Source: JAQGMJ01 sp036271855 (GTDB lineage Bacteria > Pseudomonadota > Gammaproteobacteria > Burkholderiales > JAEUOS01). From it: DNA of 9,451 bases. The position numbers and the translations under genes are program-made. Every line of letters starts with the position of its first letter. The stretch's first letter is position 1. Under the pieces are notes generated by a model. The model was given only the letters and a program-made list of their open reading frames with translations. It ran no database searches and was not told where the DNA came from. The stretch lies in contig DATAZV010000221.1 of assembly GCA_036271855.1 (NCBI GenBank), positions 1 to 9,451 on the forward strand, read 5' to 3'. This document shows, one piece after another, positions 1 through 5,906 of the stretch.

Positions 1-50
1 CGGCGGTGCCCTTGAGCATCATCGCGGCGATGCTGGAGAAGCGCGCATGA
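1..50 (+). CDS. C-terminal end of upstream gene, probably the partner chromate-transporter subunit (partial)
   Basis: The frame that ends with the TGA at 48-50 is open to the window edge and reads AVPLSIIAAMLEKRA before the stop. Its stop overlaps the ATG of the next gene (ATGA, 47-50), a translational-coupling arrangement typical of two subunits of one complex. Short-chain CHR proteins are usually encoded as adjacent pairs that together make one chromate-type transporter, so this is probably the N-terminal-type CHR subunit. That identity is inferred from position alone; fifteen residues are too few to recognise the family. Confidence 0.6.
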   Translation, partial: AVPLSIIAAMLEKRA

Positions 51-586
51 ACGCCGGCATGTTGTTGCAGATTGCGCAGGTGTTCGCGCTGCTGTCCGCG
101 TTTTCTTTCGGCGGGGTGAATGCGTTGCTGCCGGAGGTGCACCGGCAGGTGGTGGAACTGCGCGGCTGGATGAGTGATGCGACCTTCTCCGATATTTTCG
201 CGGTGTCGAACGCGGCGCCGGGGCCGAACATCATCATGATCAGCCTGATCGGCTGGCAGCTTTCCGGGCTGGCGGGGCTGGCGGTGGCGACACTGGCCGC
301 GATGACGCCTTCCTGCCTGATCACTTTTACGGTGAACCGGCTGCTCAAGCGCTACTCGGGCAGCCGGGCGATCAAGCTGTTCAAGGAGGCGATGGTGCCG
401 GTGGCGCTAGGGCTGATTTTGGCCAGCGGCGTGGCGATGATGCGCACCGCCGATACGAACAATCTGCTGGTGGCGTTCAGCCTGGCGACGGCGGCCTTTG
501 TGGTGTTCAGCGCGCGCAATCCGCTATGGGCGTTCGGCGCGGTGACTGGGCTGGCGGTGCTGGCGCAGGAATTCGGGGTGATGTGA
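47..586 (+). CDS. chrA: Short-chain chromate transporter (CHR/ChrA family) subunit
   Basis: This 179-residue integral membrane protein matches one CHR domain; full-length ChrA carries two. The family couples export of chromate or a related oxyanion to the membrane potential, and short forms work as hetero-pairs. Visible family features are the N-terminal helix with FSFGGVNALLPE (19-30), the WMSDATFSDIFAVSNAAPGP stretch with the signature PGPN at 58-61, and a helix ending in a conserved Pro (TPS, 87-89). About five or six hydrophobic segments follow through to the C terminus. The ATG overlaps the stop of the preceding gene, so the two are probably co-translated. Many members of this family have never been tested for chromate, so the substrate is uncertain. 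The gene ends just before an intrinsic terminator that is oriented for the opposite strand but may stop transcription both ways. Confidence 0.85.
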   Translation: MNAGMLLQIAQVFALLSAFSFGGVNALLPEVHRQVVELRGWMSDATFSDIFAVSNAAPGPNIIMISLIGWQLSGLAGLAVATLAAMTPSCLITFTVNRLLKRYSGSRAIKLFKEAMVPVALGLILASGVAMMRTADTNNLLVAFSLATAAFVVFSARNPLWAFGAVTGLAVLAQEFGVM

Positions 587-594
587 GCGGGATG

Positions 595-622
595 AAAAAA
601 GCCGCGGCTTGGTGCCGCGGCT
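595..622 (-). terminator. Rho-independent terminator of the DUF4142 gene
   Basis: A perfect 9-bp inverted repeat (600-608 against 614-622, arm GCCGCGGCT) encloses a 5-base loop. On the reverse strand it is followed directly by a run of six T (595-600 read in reverse). It lies 30 bp past the stop of the reverse-strand gene at 653. On the forward strand there is no T-run after the stem, so its action on the chromate-transporter transcript would be weaker. Confidence 0.85.
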
Positions 623-652
623 GCGGGTGCGTGTCGAACGCGCGGCCGTTGC

Positions 653-1171
653 TTACTGCTCCAGGCCCTGGGCCATCTCGTAGTGGTGCTGGATCGCCGG
701 CAGGGTGTTCTGGGCGAAGGCCTTGACGTCGGGGTCGTAGAGGCTGGTGGTGCCGCGTTTGAACAGCGCGACGGCGGCCTTGTGGTCGTTCACCCCGGCG
801 CGCTCCATGTATTGCTCGTCGAACTTGGGGCCGGTCAATCGCTGCAGTTTGGCGTAGTCGCTTTTGTGGGCGGCATCCGGTTCATCCGGCAGGAACACGC
901 CCTTGTCGGAGGCCAGTGCCTTCAGTTCGGTGCTGGTCTTGGTATGGTCGGCGACCATTTTTTCGGCGAAGGCGCGCACCTGCGGGCTCACGGCCTTGGA
1001 CTGCGCGAGCTGGCCGGCGCGGATTTCGGCGGCGTCTGCGCGCGCCACTTTTTCCATCCATGACCAGTCGTTGGCGTGCAGCTTGCCGCTGTCGGCATAG
1101 GCGTAGGCGCTGCAAAGGGCGCCGAGCACGGCGGCGCCAAGCAGGCGGCTTAAGTGTTGTGAATTGAGCAT
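653..1171 (-). CDS. Exported DUF4142 family protein (ferritin-like four-helix fold)
   Basis: A 172-residue protein with an N-terminal signal peptide (hydrophobic 8-22, likely cleavage after AYA at 24-26), so it is exported to the periplasm or beyond. The mature part is the DUF4142 domain. It shows a helix with AEIRAGQLAQSKAVSPQVRA (48-67), the hallmark FAEKMVADHTKTSTELKALA (68-87), then PKFDEQYMERAGVNDHKAAV (115-134), and a last helix ending at the C terminus. The family is predicted to be ferritin-like, but no biochemical role is settled; it is common in Burkholderiales and is often annotated as a putative outer-membrane or stress protein. The ATG at 1171 is chosen because AGGAG lies 7-8 bases upstream and the signal peptide starts there; an upstream in-frame ATG at 1225 would add 18 residues with no signal character. 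The gene is divergent from the TRIC gene and has its own terminator. Confidence 0.9.
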   Translation of the reverse strand: MLNSQHLSRLLGAAVLGALCSAYAYADSGKLHANDWSWMEKVARADAAEIRAGQLAQSKAVSPQVRAFAEKMVADHTKTSTELKALASDKGVFLPDEPDAAHKSDYAKLQRLTGPKFDEQYMERAGVNDHKAAVALFKRGTTSLYDPDVKAFAQNTLPAIQHHYEMAQGLEQ

Positions 1172-1176
1172 GATTT

Positions 1177-1182
1177 TCTCCT
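1177..1182 (-). promoter_or_regulatory. Shine-Dalgarno site deciding the DUF4142 start
   Basis: Read on the reverse strand, CAGGAGAAAATC precedes the ATG at 1171. This near-perfect ribosome binding site supports 1171 over the in-frame upstream ATG at 1225. Confidence 0.8.
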
Positions 1183-1231
1183 GTGGCGTGGTTGGAACTC
1201 CGCTCCTGAAAGCAGCAATGCGCATGCCCGT

Positions 1232-1237
1232 TAAAAT
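1232..1237 (+). promoter_or_regulatory. Candidate -10 box for the TRIC gene
   Basis: TAAAAT in the context GTTAAAATGGG is the most AT-rich element in the 100-bp divergent gap (1172-1271). It would give a transcript start near 1244 and a leader of about 28 nt before the ATG at 1272. No good -35 box is seen at 16-18 bp. The same style of element (CTAAAATACGG) occurs between trmJ and suhB. Confidence 0.4.
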
Positions 1238-1271
1238 GGGCTCTCAAGGGATGGTAGGCGGAAAATTTTTC

Positions 1272-1880
1272 ATGTTTCTTTACATACTCGACCTGCTGGG
1301 CGTGGCGGTTTTTGCCGTCAGCGGCGCGCTGGCGGCGGGGCGCCTGGGGCTGGACCTGCTGGGGGTGGTGGTGCTGGCCTCGGTGACGGCGATCGGCGGC
1401 GGCACCCTGCGCGACATGCTGATGGACCGGCACCCGGTGTTCTGGATCGCCGATTCGCGCTACCTGATGGTGATCCTGGCGGCGGCGCTGCTCACGTTTG
1501 CCGGCGGCACGATGGTGGCGCCGGCCGCCAATGCGCTGCTGATCGCCGATGCGCTGGGGCTGGCGCTGTTCGCCATCACCGGGGCGCAGGTGGCGGAACA
1601 GCGCGGGCTGTCGCCGCTGATCGTGGTGCTGATGGGCACGATGACGGCGAGTGCCGGCGGGGTGTTGCGCGACGTGCTCTCGGGGGTGGTGCCGCTGCTG
1701 TTGCGCAAGGACATTTACGCCAGCGCGGCGGTGGCCGGGATCGTGCTTTACCTGGTGCTGCAGCGCGCCGGGGTGAAGCGCGAAGCCGCTTTCGGCATGG
1801 GCATCGCGGCGGTGGCCAGCATCCGCCTGGCGGCGATTGCCTACGGCTGGCAGTTGCCGGTGTTCAGGCTGGCCGGCTGA
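1272..1880 (+). CDS. TRIC / UPF0126 family cation channel membrane protein
   Basis: A 202-residue inner-membrane protein of the prokaryotic TRIC (formerly UPF0126, YadS/YicG-like) family. Characterised members form trimeric monovalent-cation channels. The two homologous three-helix repeats are plain. Repeat 1 (about 1-80) contains AVSGALAAGR (15-24) and GGGTLRDMLMDRHPVFWI (42-59). Repeat 2 (about 90-160) contains AITGAQVAEQRG (101-112) and AGGVLRDVLSGVVP (128-141). The paired GG-x-LRD motifs mark the glycine kinks of the pore helices, and a seventh helix follows. The ATG at 1272 is chosen because family members begin right at the first helix (MFLYILDLLG); in-frame ATGs from 1164 onward would add a tail that overlaps the divergent gene's start. 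Upstream AGGCGGA is a modest ribosome binding site. The gene converges on the lipoprotein gene with a 13-bp gap. The physiological ion is not known from sequence. Confidence 0.9.
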   Translation: MFLYILDLLGVAVFAVSGALAAGRLGLDLLGVVVLASVTAIGGGTLRDMLMDRHPVFWIADSRYLMVILAAALLTFAGGTMVAPAANALLIADALGLALFAITGAQVAEQRGLSPLIVVLMGTMTASAGGVLRDVLSGVVPLLLRKDIYASAAVAGIVLYLVLQRAGVKREAAFGMGIAAVASIRLAAIAYGWQLPVFRLAG

Positions 1881-1893
1881 GGATGTGCCCGGC

Positions 1894-2253
1894 TTATTTC
1901 TTGGCGGGTATGGCGCAGGCGCTGTAGTTGATTTGCGGGCCGTCGCTCAGCGTCACGCCGGCGCCGTCCATTTCCAGCACGGCGACGCCGTTGCTGAAGC
2001 GCTTGGGGTTGGCTGCGTCCTTGTCGAGGCGGATCTGGCGGTCGTTGTAGATCACCCACATGGCGCCGTCGGAGAGGGTGCGCAGGTAGAAGCTGGCGTT
2101 CTTGGCGCAGCGGTATTGCACGGCGTTTTCCGGCGGCGGGACGTGGCCGGTGTCATCGCCGCGAAAGGGCATCAGGCTGGCCAGGCCACAGCCGGCCAGC
2201 GCGAGGCTGGCGCTCAGTGTGGTTGCGCGGACGATGAAGCGGGAAGCGGTCAT
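1894..2253 (-). CDS. Small outer-membrane lipoprotein, MliC-like (C-type lysozyme inhibitor domain)
   Basis: A 119-residue lipoprotein: basic N terminus, hydrophobic 11-21, and lipobox LAGC with the lipidated Cys at 22. Gly follows the Cys rather than Asp, which favours transport to the outer membrane. The mature domain resembles MliC/COG3895: VQYRCAKNASFYLRTLSDGA (45-64), a central IYNDRQIRL (68-76), then RFSNGVAVLEMDG (85-97) and a closing Cys at 113 that can pair with Cys49. Known family members inhibit C-type lysozymes through a loop built on the SG-x-RYS-like region. Here that region is shortened and lacks the usual W-x-KG, so inhibitory activity is uncertain. The ATG at 2253 places the signal sequence correctly; an upstream ATG at 2343 would bury it. 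The ribosome binding site is weak. Converges with the TRIC gene and diverges from the aldolase operon. Confidence 0.7.
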   Translation of the reverse strand: MTASRFIVRATTLSASLALAGCGLASLMPFRGDDTGHVPPPENAVQYRCAKNASFYLRTLSDGAMWVIYNDRQIRLDKDAANPKRFSNGVAVLEMDGAGVTLSDGPQINYSACAIPAKK

Positions 2254-2285
2254 GGCGTGTGTGCGGCGGATTGCGAGTGGGCCGC

Positions 2286-2291
2286 AGTATA
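2286..2291 (-). promoter_or_regulatory. Candidate -10 box for the lipoprotein gene
   Basis: On the reverse strand TATACT (5 of 6 to consensus), preceded by TGCTTA, lies 32 bp before the ATG at 2253 and gives a leader of roughly 25 nt. No convincing -35 box is seen; a TG element just upstream could compensate. Confidence 0.4.
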
Positions 2292-2356
2292 TAAGCAAAT
2301 CGGGTGTGCATGAGGGGGCAGCGGCGGGGTGGATGACGCGCATAACCTGTCACGGC

Positions 2357-2384
2357 TTGACGCGGAGCGTATGCGTAGTAGCCT
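2357..2384 (+). promoter_or_regulatory. Candidate promoter of the aldolase-Bug-amidohydrolase operon
   Basis: TTGACG (2357-2362; 5 of 6 to the -35 consensus) is followed after 16 bp by TAGCCT (2379-2384), a weak -10 that keeps the TA...T positions. A start near 2391 would leave a leader of about 24 nt. The weak -10 suggests a requirement for an activator, but I see no clear operator palindrome. Confidence 0.35.
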
Positions 2385-2414
2385 TGCGGGCTTTCCCCCT
2401 CCCGGAAGCGCGCC

Positions 2415-3194
2415 ATGTATTCGAAAAAACTCGTCATCCCCAGTGCCCAGCCCCATGTGAGCCCGGAGGAGTGGGACGCGCGCGTCAACCTGGCGGCATG
2501 CTACCGGCTGGTGGCGATGTACGGCATGGCGGAGATGATCGCCAACCACATTTCGGTGGCGGTGCCGGGCGAGGAGGGCGCCTTCCTGATCAACGCCTAC
2601 GGCATGCTGTACGAGGAGATCACCGCCTCTTCGCTGATCAAGATCAACATCGAGGGCGAGGTGTTGATGAAGCCGGACTTCCAGTACAACTTCAACCGCG
2701 CCGGCTTCGTGATCCATAGCGCCATCCACAAGGCGCGGCCGGAGGTGAAGTGCATCATCCATACCCACACCTGGCCGGGGATGGCGGTCTCCGCGATGGA
2801 GTGCGGCCTGCTGCCGATGACCCAAACCTCGATGCGCTTTTCCAAGGTCGGCTATCACGACTATGAAGGCGTGGCGGTGAACATGGATGAGCAGGAGCGG
2901 CTGGTGCGCGACCTGGGTGACGCCGATGCGCTGATCCTGCGCAACCACGGCTTGCTGACGGTGGCGCCGTCGATCCCCGAGGCGTTTTCGAATATTTATC
3001 GGCTGGAGCTTTCGTGCAAGGCGCAGATCGCGGCGCTTTCCTGCGTCGGCGACAAGGTGCTGCTGCCGACGCCGGCGGTGGTGGACCTGACCAACCATCT
3101 GTACAAGCCGACCACGCGCCGGCCTTACGGCATTCTGGAATGGCCGGCGCTGCTGCGGCAACTGGATCGGCACGACCCTTCGTACTGCGAATAA
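2415..3194 (+). CDS. Class II aldolase/adducin family protein
   Basis: A 259-residue cytoplasmic protein with one class II aldolase/adducin domain (about 22-215). This family includes fuculose- and ribulose-phosphate aldolases/epimerases and aromatic-acid decarboxylases such as 3,4-dihydroxyphthalate decarboxylase. The zinc ligands are present: His116 and His118 in IIHTHTWPG (114-122) and His178 in RNHGLL (176-181). NHISV (44-48) is the N-terminal signature. The catalytic Glu of FucA, four residues before the conserved His of the helix that precedes the HxH strand, is replaced by Gly97 (NRAGFVIHSAIHKARPEV). Retro-aldol chemistry as in FucA is therefore not assured. Start: GGAAG at 2404-2408 lies 6 bases before the ATG. 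It is the first gene of a tight operon, 27 bp before the Bug gene. The family is certain; the substrate is unknown, and a decarboxylase or lyase acting on an organic acid is the best guess from the neighbours. Confidence 0.9.
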   Translation: MYSKKLVIPSAQPHVSPEEWDARVNLAACYRLVAMYGMAEMIANHISVAVPGEEGAFLINAYGMLYEEITASSLIKINIEGEVLMKPDFQYNFNRAGFVIHSAIHKARPEVKCIIHTHTWPGMAVSAMECGLLPMTQTSMRFSKVGYHDYEGVAVNMDEQERLVRDLGDADALILRNHGLLTVAPSIPEAFSNIYRLELSCKAQIAALSCVGDKVLLPTPAVVDLTNHLYKPTTRRPYGILEWPALLRQLDRHDPSYCE

Positions 3195-3221
3195 CAGCAG
3201 CCAAAAGAACCGGGAGACAAA

Positions 3222-4190
3222 ATGCGACGATTACCTCTCGCCGCCGCGCTGCTGTGCGCGGCCACGCTAGCACCGCAGGCCGCGCAGGCGCAGGCTTACC
3301 CGAATCATGTGCTGACCCTCGTCGTGCCTTACGCGCCGGGCGGCAACATCGACCTGACGGCGCGCGCACTCGCCAAGCCCTTGGGTATTGCCCTGGGCCA
3401 GCCGGTGGTGGTGGAAAATCGCCCCGGCGCCGGCGGCATGCTGGGCTCTTCCTACACCGCGCACGCGGCGCCGGACGGCTACAACCTGCTGCTGGGTTCC
3501 TCCGCCTCGGTGACGACGGCGCCGGCGGTGTATAAAAACGTGCCCTTCGATCCGGTGAAGAATCTGACGGCGCTGGGCTCGATTCAAAGCGTGGCGCTGG
3601 TGCTGACCACGCCGGTGCAGGTGCCGGTGAAAACCTATGCGGACCTGGTGGCGTATTCGCAGAACCGCAGCCTGAACATCGGCACTTCGGGCATCGGCTC
3701 GCTGCAGCACCTGGCGGTGGAGTTGATGGTGCGCCAGAGCAAATTGCGCGCGGTGGCGGTGGCTTACAAGGGCAGCAACCCGGCGCTCACCGACCTGCTG
3801 GGTGGGCAGATCGACGGCATGACCGACCAGCTCTCCACCTCCCTCCCATACATCCGCGACGGGCGCATTCGCGCGGTGGCGCAACTGGGCAGGGTGCGCT
3901 CGCCCTTGTTGCCGGAGGTGGCGACGCTGATCGAGCAGGGCGTGCCGAATTTCGAGGCGGTGACTTTCACCGGCTTGTTCGCGCCCGCCAATCTGCCCAG
4001 GCCGGTGGAAGCGAAGCTGACCGAGGCGCTGGCGAAGGCGCTGGCCGACCCCGACCTGCGCAAGACCTTCAAGGACATGGGGGCGGAGATGATGGAAATG
4101 AGCCAGCCGCAGTTCACGCGCTTCGTCGCCGCCGACCTGGATAAATGGAAGGCGATCGGACGCGAAGCGAAGATCGTCATCGACAACTGA
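3222..4190 (+). CDS. Bug/TctC family periplasmic solute-binding protein (operon-linked)
   Basis: A 322-residue extracytoplasmic receptor of the Bug (tripartite tricarboxylate transporter TctC) family; members bind carboxylic acids or small neutral or aromatic compounds. A signal peptide spans 1-25 (hydrophobic 6-18, AQA before YP). The mature protein begins with the family hallmarks: VVPYAPGGNID (34-44), whose Asp44 is the conserved ligand-site aspartate, then ENRPGAGG (65-72), a PDGYNLLLG strand and a second lobe with NIGTSGIGS. Length is typical. GGGAG (3212-3216) precedes the ATG by 5 bases. It sits between the aldolase/adducin gene (27-bp gap) and the amidohydrolase gene (14-bp gap), so it very likely supplies or senses their substrate. 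No TctA or TctB membrane gene is nearby. It may use a shared transporter encoded elsewhere, or act as a sensor as BctC does. Confidence 0.93.
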   Translation: MRRLPLAAALLCAATLAPQAAQAQAYPNHVLTLVVPYAPGGNIDLTARALAKPLGIALGQPVVVENRPGAGGMLGSSYTAHAAPDGYNLLLGSSASVTTAPAVYKNVPFDPVKNLTALGSIQSVALVLTTPVQVPVKTYADLVAYSQNRSLNIGTSGIGSLQHLAVELMVRQSKLRAVAVAYKGSNPALTDLLGGQIDGMTDQLSTSLPYIRDGRIRAVAQLGRVRSPLLPEVATLIEQGVPNFEAVTFTGLFAPANLPRPVEAKLTEALAKALADPDLRKTFKDMGAEMMEMSQPQFTRFVAADLDKWKAIGREAKIVIDN

Positions 4191-4204
4191 ATTCACGCCA
4201 GACC

Positions 4205-5068
4205 ATGAGTGACCAACGCAAACCAAAACGCGCGCTGCCGGCCGGCAGCATCGATTGCCACGCGCACATCTTCGATCGCTTCGACCAGTATCCGCTGGCC
4301 GCCTCGGCCAAATACCGGCCGGCGGAGCATTCGCGCGAGGACTATCTGGCGCTGCTTGCGCAAATGGGCGTGAAGCGCGGGGTGCAGATCAACGCCACGC
4401 CGTATGGTTTCGACAATACGATCACGAAAGACTTCATCGCTGGCGACCGCAAGAACCTGAAGGCGATCGCGGTGATTCATCCGGAGATTGCGGAAGCAGA
4501 ATTGAAGATGCTGGACGCGGCGGGCTTTGTCGGCGCGCGCCTGATGGACCAGTTTCCCACCGGGGCGACCACGGCGATGCTGGAGAGCATTGCCGCGCGC
4601 ATCAAGCCTTATGGCTGGCACATCGAGATCAACATCACCAAGGCAGACGATTGGGTCGGGCTGGAACAGCGCCTGTTCGCCTGCCCGGTGCCGCTGGTGT
4701 TCGACCATATCGGGCGGGTGCGCGGCGGCGAAGGGGTGGAGTCGCCGGGCTTCCAGGTGGTCAAGCGACTGCTGACGCAGCGCGACGATTGCTGGACCAA
4801 GATTTCGAGCTGGTACCGGCTCTCGGACGTGGCCGCGCCGGCAGTGCCGGCGCATACCGACATGCAGCCGCTGGTGCGGGCGGTGCTTGCCGCGCGGCCG
4901 GACCGCTGCGTGTGGGCGAGCAACTGGCCGCACTCGGGCATCAACAGCGCGCCGCCGGACGACATTGACCTGGTCGATGAGCTGGAAGCGTGGTGGCCGA
5001 ACGATGCGGTGCGCGAAGCGGTGTACGTGCGCAACGCGGAGAAGCTGTACGGCTTCGCGCCCGCCTAG
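4205..5068 (+). CDS. Amidohydrolase_2 family TIM-barrel hydrolase, LigI-like
   Basis: A 287-residue protein of the amidohydrolase_2 family, closest in architecture to 2-pyrone-4,6-dicarboxylate lactonase (LigI) and related lactonases that open cyclic esters of aromatic or sugar catabolism. Motifs in order: SIDCHAHIFD (15-24) with the strand-1 HxH (His19, His21), QINATPYGFDN (61-71), ARLMDQFPTG (111-120), FDHIGR (166-171) with His168, KISSWYR (199-205), and ASNWPHSG (238-245) at the end of strand 8. In LigI the strand-8 residue is the catalytic Asp; here it is Asn240. Start: the ATG at 4205 lies 14 bp after the Bug stop and puts the HxH at the usual depth. An in-frame ATG at 4145 lies inside the Bug gene and is rejected. 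The ribosome binding site is poor, so translation may be coupled to the Bug gene. Last gene of the operon; it converges on trmJ with a 3-bp gap. Confidence 0.9.
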   Translation: MSDQRKPKRALPAGSIDCHAHIFDRFDQYPLAASAKYRPAEHSREDYLALLAQMGVKRGVQINATPYGFDNTITKDFIAGDRKNLKAIAVIHPEIAEAELKMLDAAGFVGARLMDQFPTGATTAMLESIAARIKPYGWHIEINITKADDWVGLEQRLFACPVPLVFDHIGRVRGGEGVESPGFQVVKRLLTQRDDCWTKISSWYRLSDVAAPAVPAHTDMQPLVRAVLAARPDRCVWASNWPHSGINSAPPDDIDLVDELEAWWPNDAVREAVYVRNAEKLYGFAPA

Positions 5069-5071
5069 TCC

Positions 5072-5821
5072 TTAGTCTTTGCGGCGATGGCCGACGGCGG
5101 CGTTCAGGATGCCGCGCAGGATATTCACTTCCTCTTTTTCCAGGCGCGCGCGGCCGAACAGTTTTTGCAGGCGCGGCATCAGGCGCCCGGGATTGTCCGG
5201 CTTGAGAAAACCGATTTCGGTGAGCGCACTGTCGCAGTGGGCCAGCAGGCCGTCGACTTCGTCTTGCGTCGCCGGCACGTCCTGCGGGCCGGCGGGTTTG
5301 GGCACGCTGCGGTCCAGCGCCATGCGCAATTCGTAGGCGAACACCTGTACGGCGGCGGCGAGGTTGAGCGAGGAGTAGGCCGGGTTGGCGGGAATGTGCG
5401 CCAGGGCGTTGCAGCGGCGCGCGTCTTCGTTGGACAGGCCGGAGGTTTCGTTGCCGAAGACGATCGCCACGTCCTGTGCGCTATCGGCGGCGGCTTCAAT
5501 CACGCTGGCCGCCGCTTCGCGCGCATCCATGATGGCGGCGACCAGTTCGCGCGGGCGCGCGCTGGCGGCCACCGAATAGGCGCAGCCGGCCAGTGCTTCA
5601 TCGAGGGTGGCGACGACCCTGGCGCCGCTCAATACATCGTCGGCGCCGGCGGCCAGGGAGGTGGCCTCCCACGCCGGGAACAGGCGCGGGGCCACCAGCA
5701 CCAGTTGCGACAGGCCCATGGTCTTCATCGCGCGCGCGGCCGAGCCGATGTTGCCGGGGTGGCTGGTCTGCGAGAGCACGATGCGGATGCGCGCGAGGGG
5801 GGATTCGGTGGTGTAGGTCAA
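5072..5821 (-). CDS. trmJ: tRNA (cytidine/uridine-2'-O-)-methyltransferase TrmJ
   Basis: A SPOUT (TrmH superfamily) RNA methyltransferase. In E. coli TrmJ makes Cm32/Um32 in tRNA anticodon loops. Visible motifs: RIRIVLSQTSHPGNIGSAAR (11-30), with Arg30 the likely catalytic arginine; FGNETSGLSNED (122-133, motif 2); and PANPAYSSLNLAAAVQVFAY (144-163), the trefoil knot that binds SAM. A helical C-terminal region ends with LFGRARLEKEEVNILRGIL, as in TrmJ. The start is awkward: the frame stays open upstream, but homology begins around residue 8. The only close start codon is a TTG at 5821, giving 249 residues against 246 for E. coli TrmJ. An in-frame ATG at 5890 would add 23 residues that are not family-like and would lie upstream of the likely promoter. 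No strong ribosome binding site precedes the TTG, so expression may be low. Divergent from suhB. Confidence 0.9.
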   Translation of the reverse strand: MTYTTESPLARIRIVLSQTSHPGNIGSAARAMKTMGLSQLVLVAPRLFPAWEATSLAAGADDVLSGARVVATLDEALAGCAYSVAASARPRELVAAIMDAREAAASVIEAAADSAQDVAIVFGNETSGLSNEDARRCNALAHIPANPAYSSLNLAAAVQVFAYELRMALDRSVPKPAGPQDVPATQDEVDGLLAHCDSALTEIGFLKPDNPGRLMPRLQKLFGRARLEKEEVNILRGILNAAVGHRRKD

Positions 5822-5866
5822 GGTAGAAGCGCAAGGCGGGAAAGCTGGGAAAACAGCCGGGTCGGC

Positions 5867-5874
5867 TAAAATAC
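5867..5874. promoter_or_regulatory. Shared AT island with back-to-back -10 boxes for trmJ and suhB
   Basis: In the 85-bp gap between the two genes, CTAAAATACGG reads TAAAAT forward (5867-5872; start near 5879 for suhB) and TATTTT in reverse (5874-5869; start near 5862, about 40 nt before the trmJ TTG). Neither side has a convincing -35 box. The two -10 elements overlap, so the two polymerases would exclude one another. Confidence 0.45.
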
Positions 5875-5906
5875 GGGTCCAGTGAATCATGAAGGCCGGA
5901 CCGAAC

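Noticed and set aside
1164..1271. Extended N terminus for the TRIC protein
   Set aside because: TRIC proteins begin at the first transmembrane helix; the extension crosses the start of the divergent gene and the candidate promoter.
2250..3173. A 307-codon reverse-strand open frame opposite the aldolase/adducin gene
   Set aside because: Shadow frame; the forward product has complete zinc-site motifs and an operon context.
4145..4204. Extended N terminus for the amidohydrolase
   Set aside because: It lies inside the Bug gene's coding sequence, has no ribosome binding site and is not family-like; the ATG at 4205 fits the operon spacing.
3267..4226. A 319-codon reverse-strand open frame opposite the first Bug gene
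   Set aside because: Low-complexity His/Arg/Gln product without motifs; the forward strand encodes an intact Bug protein.
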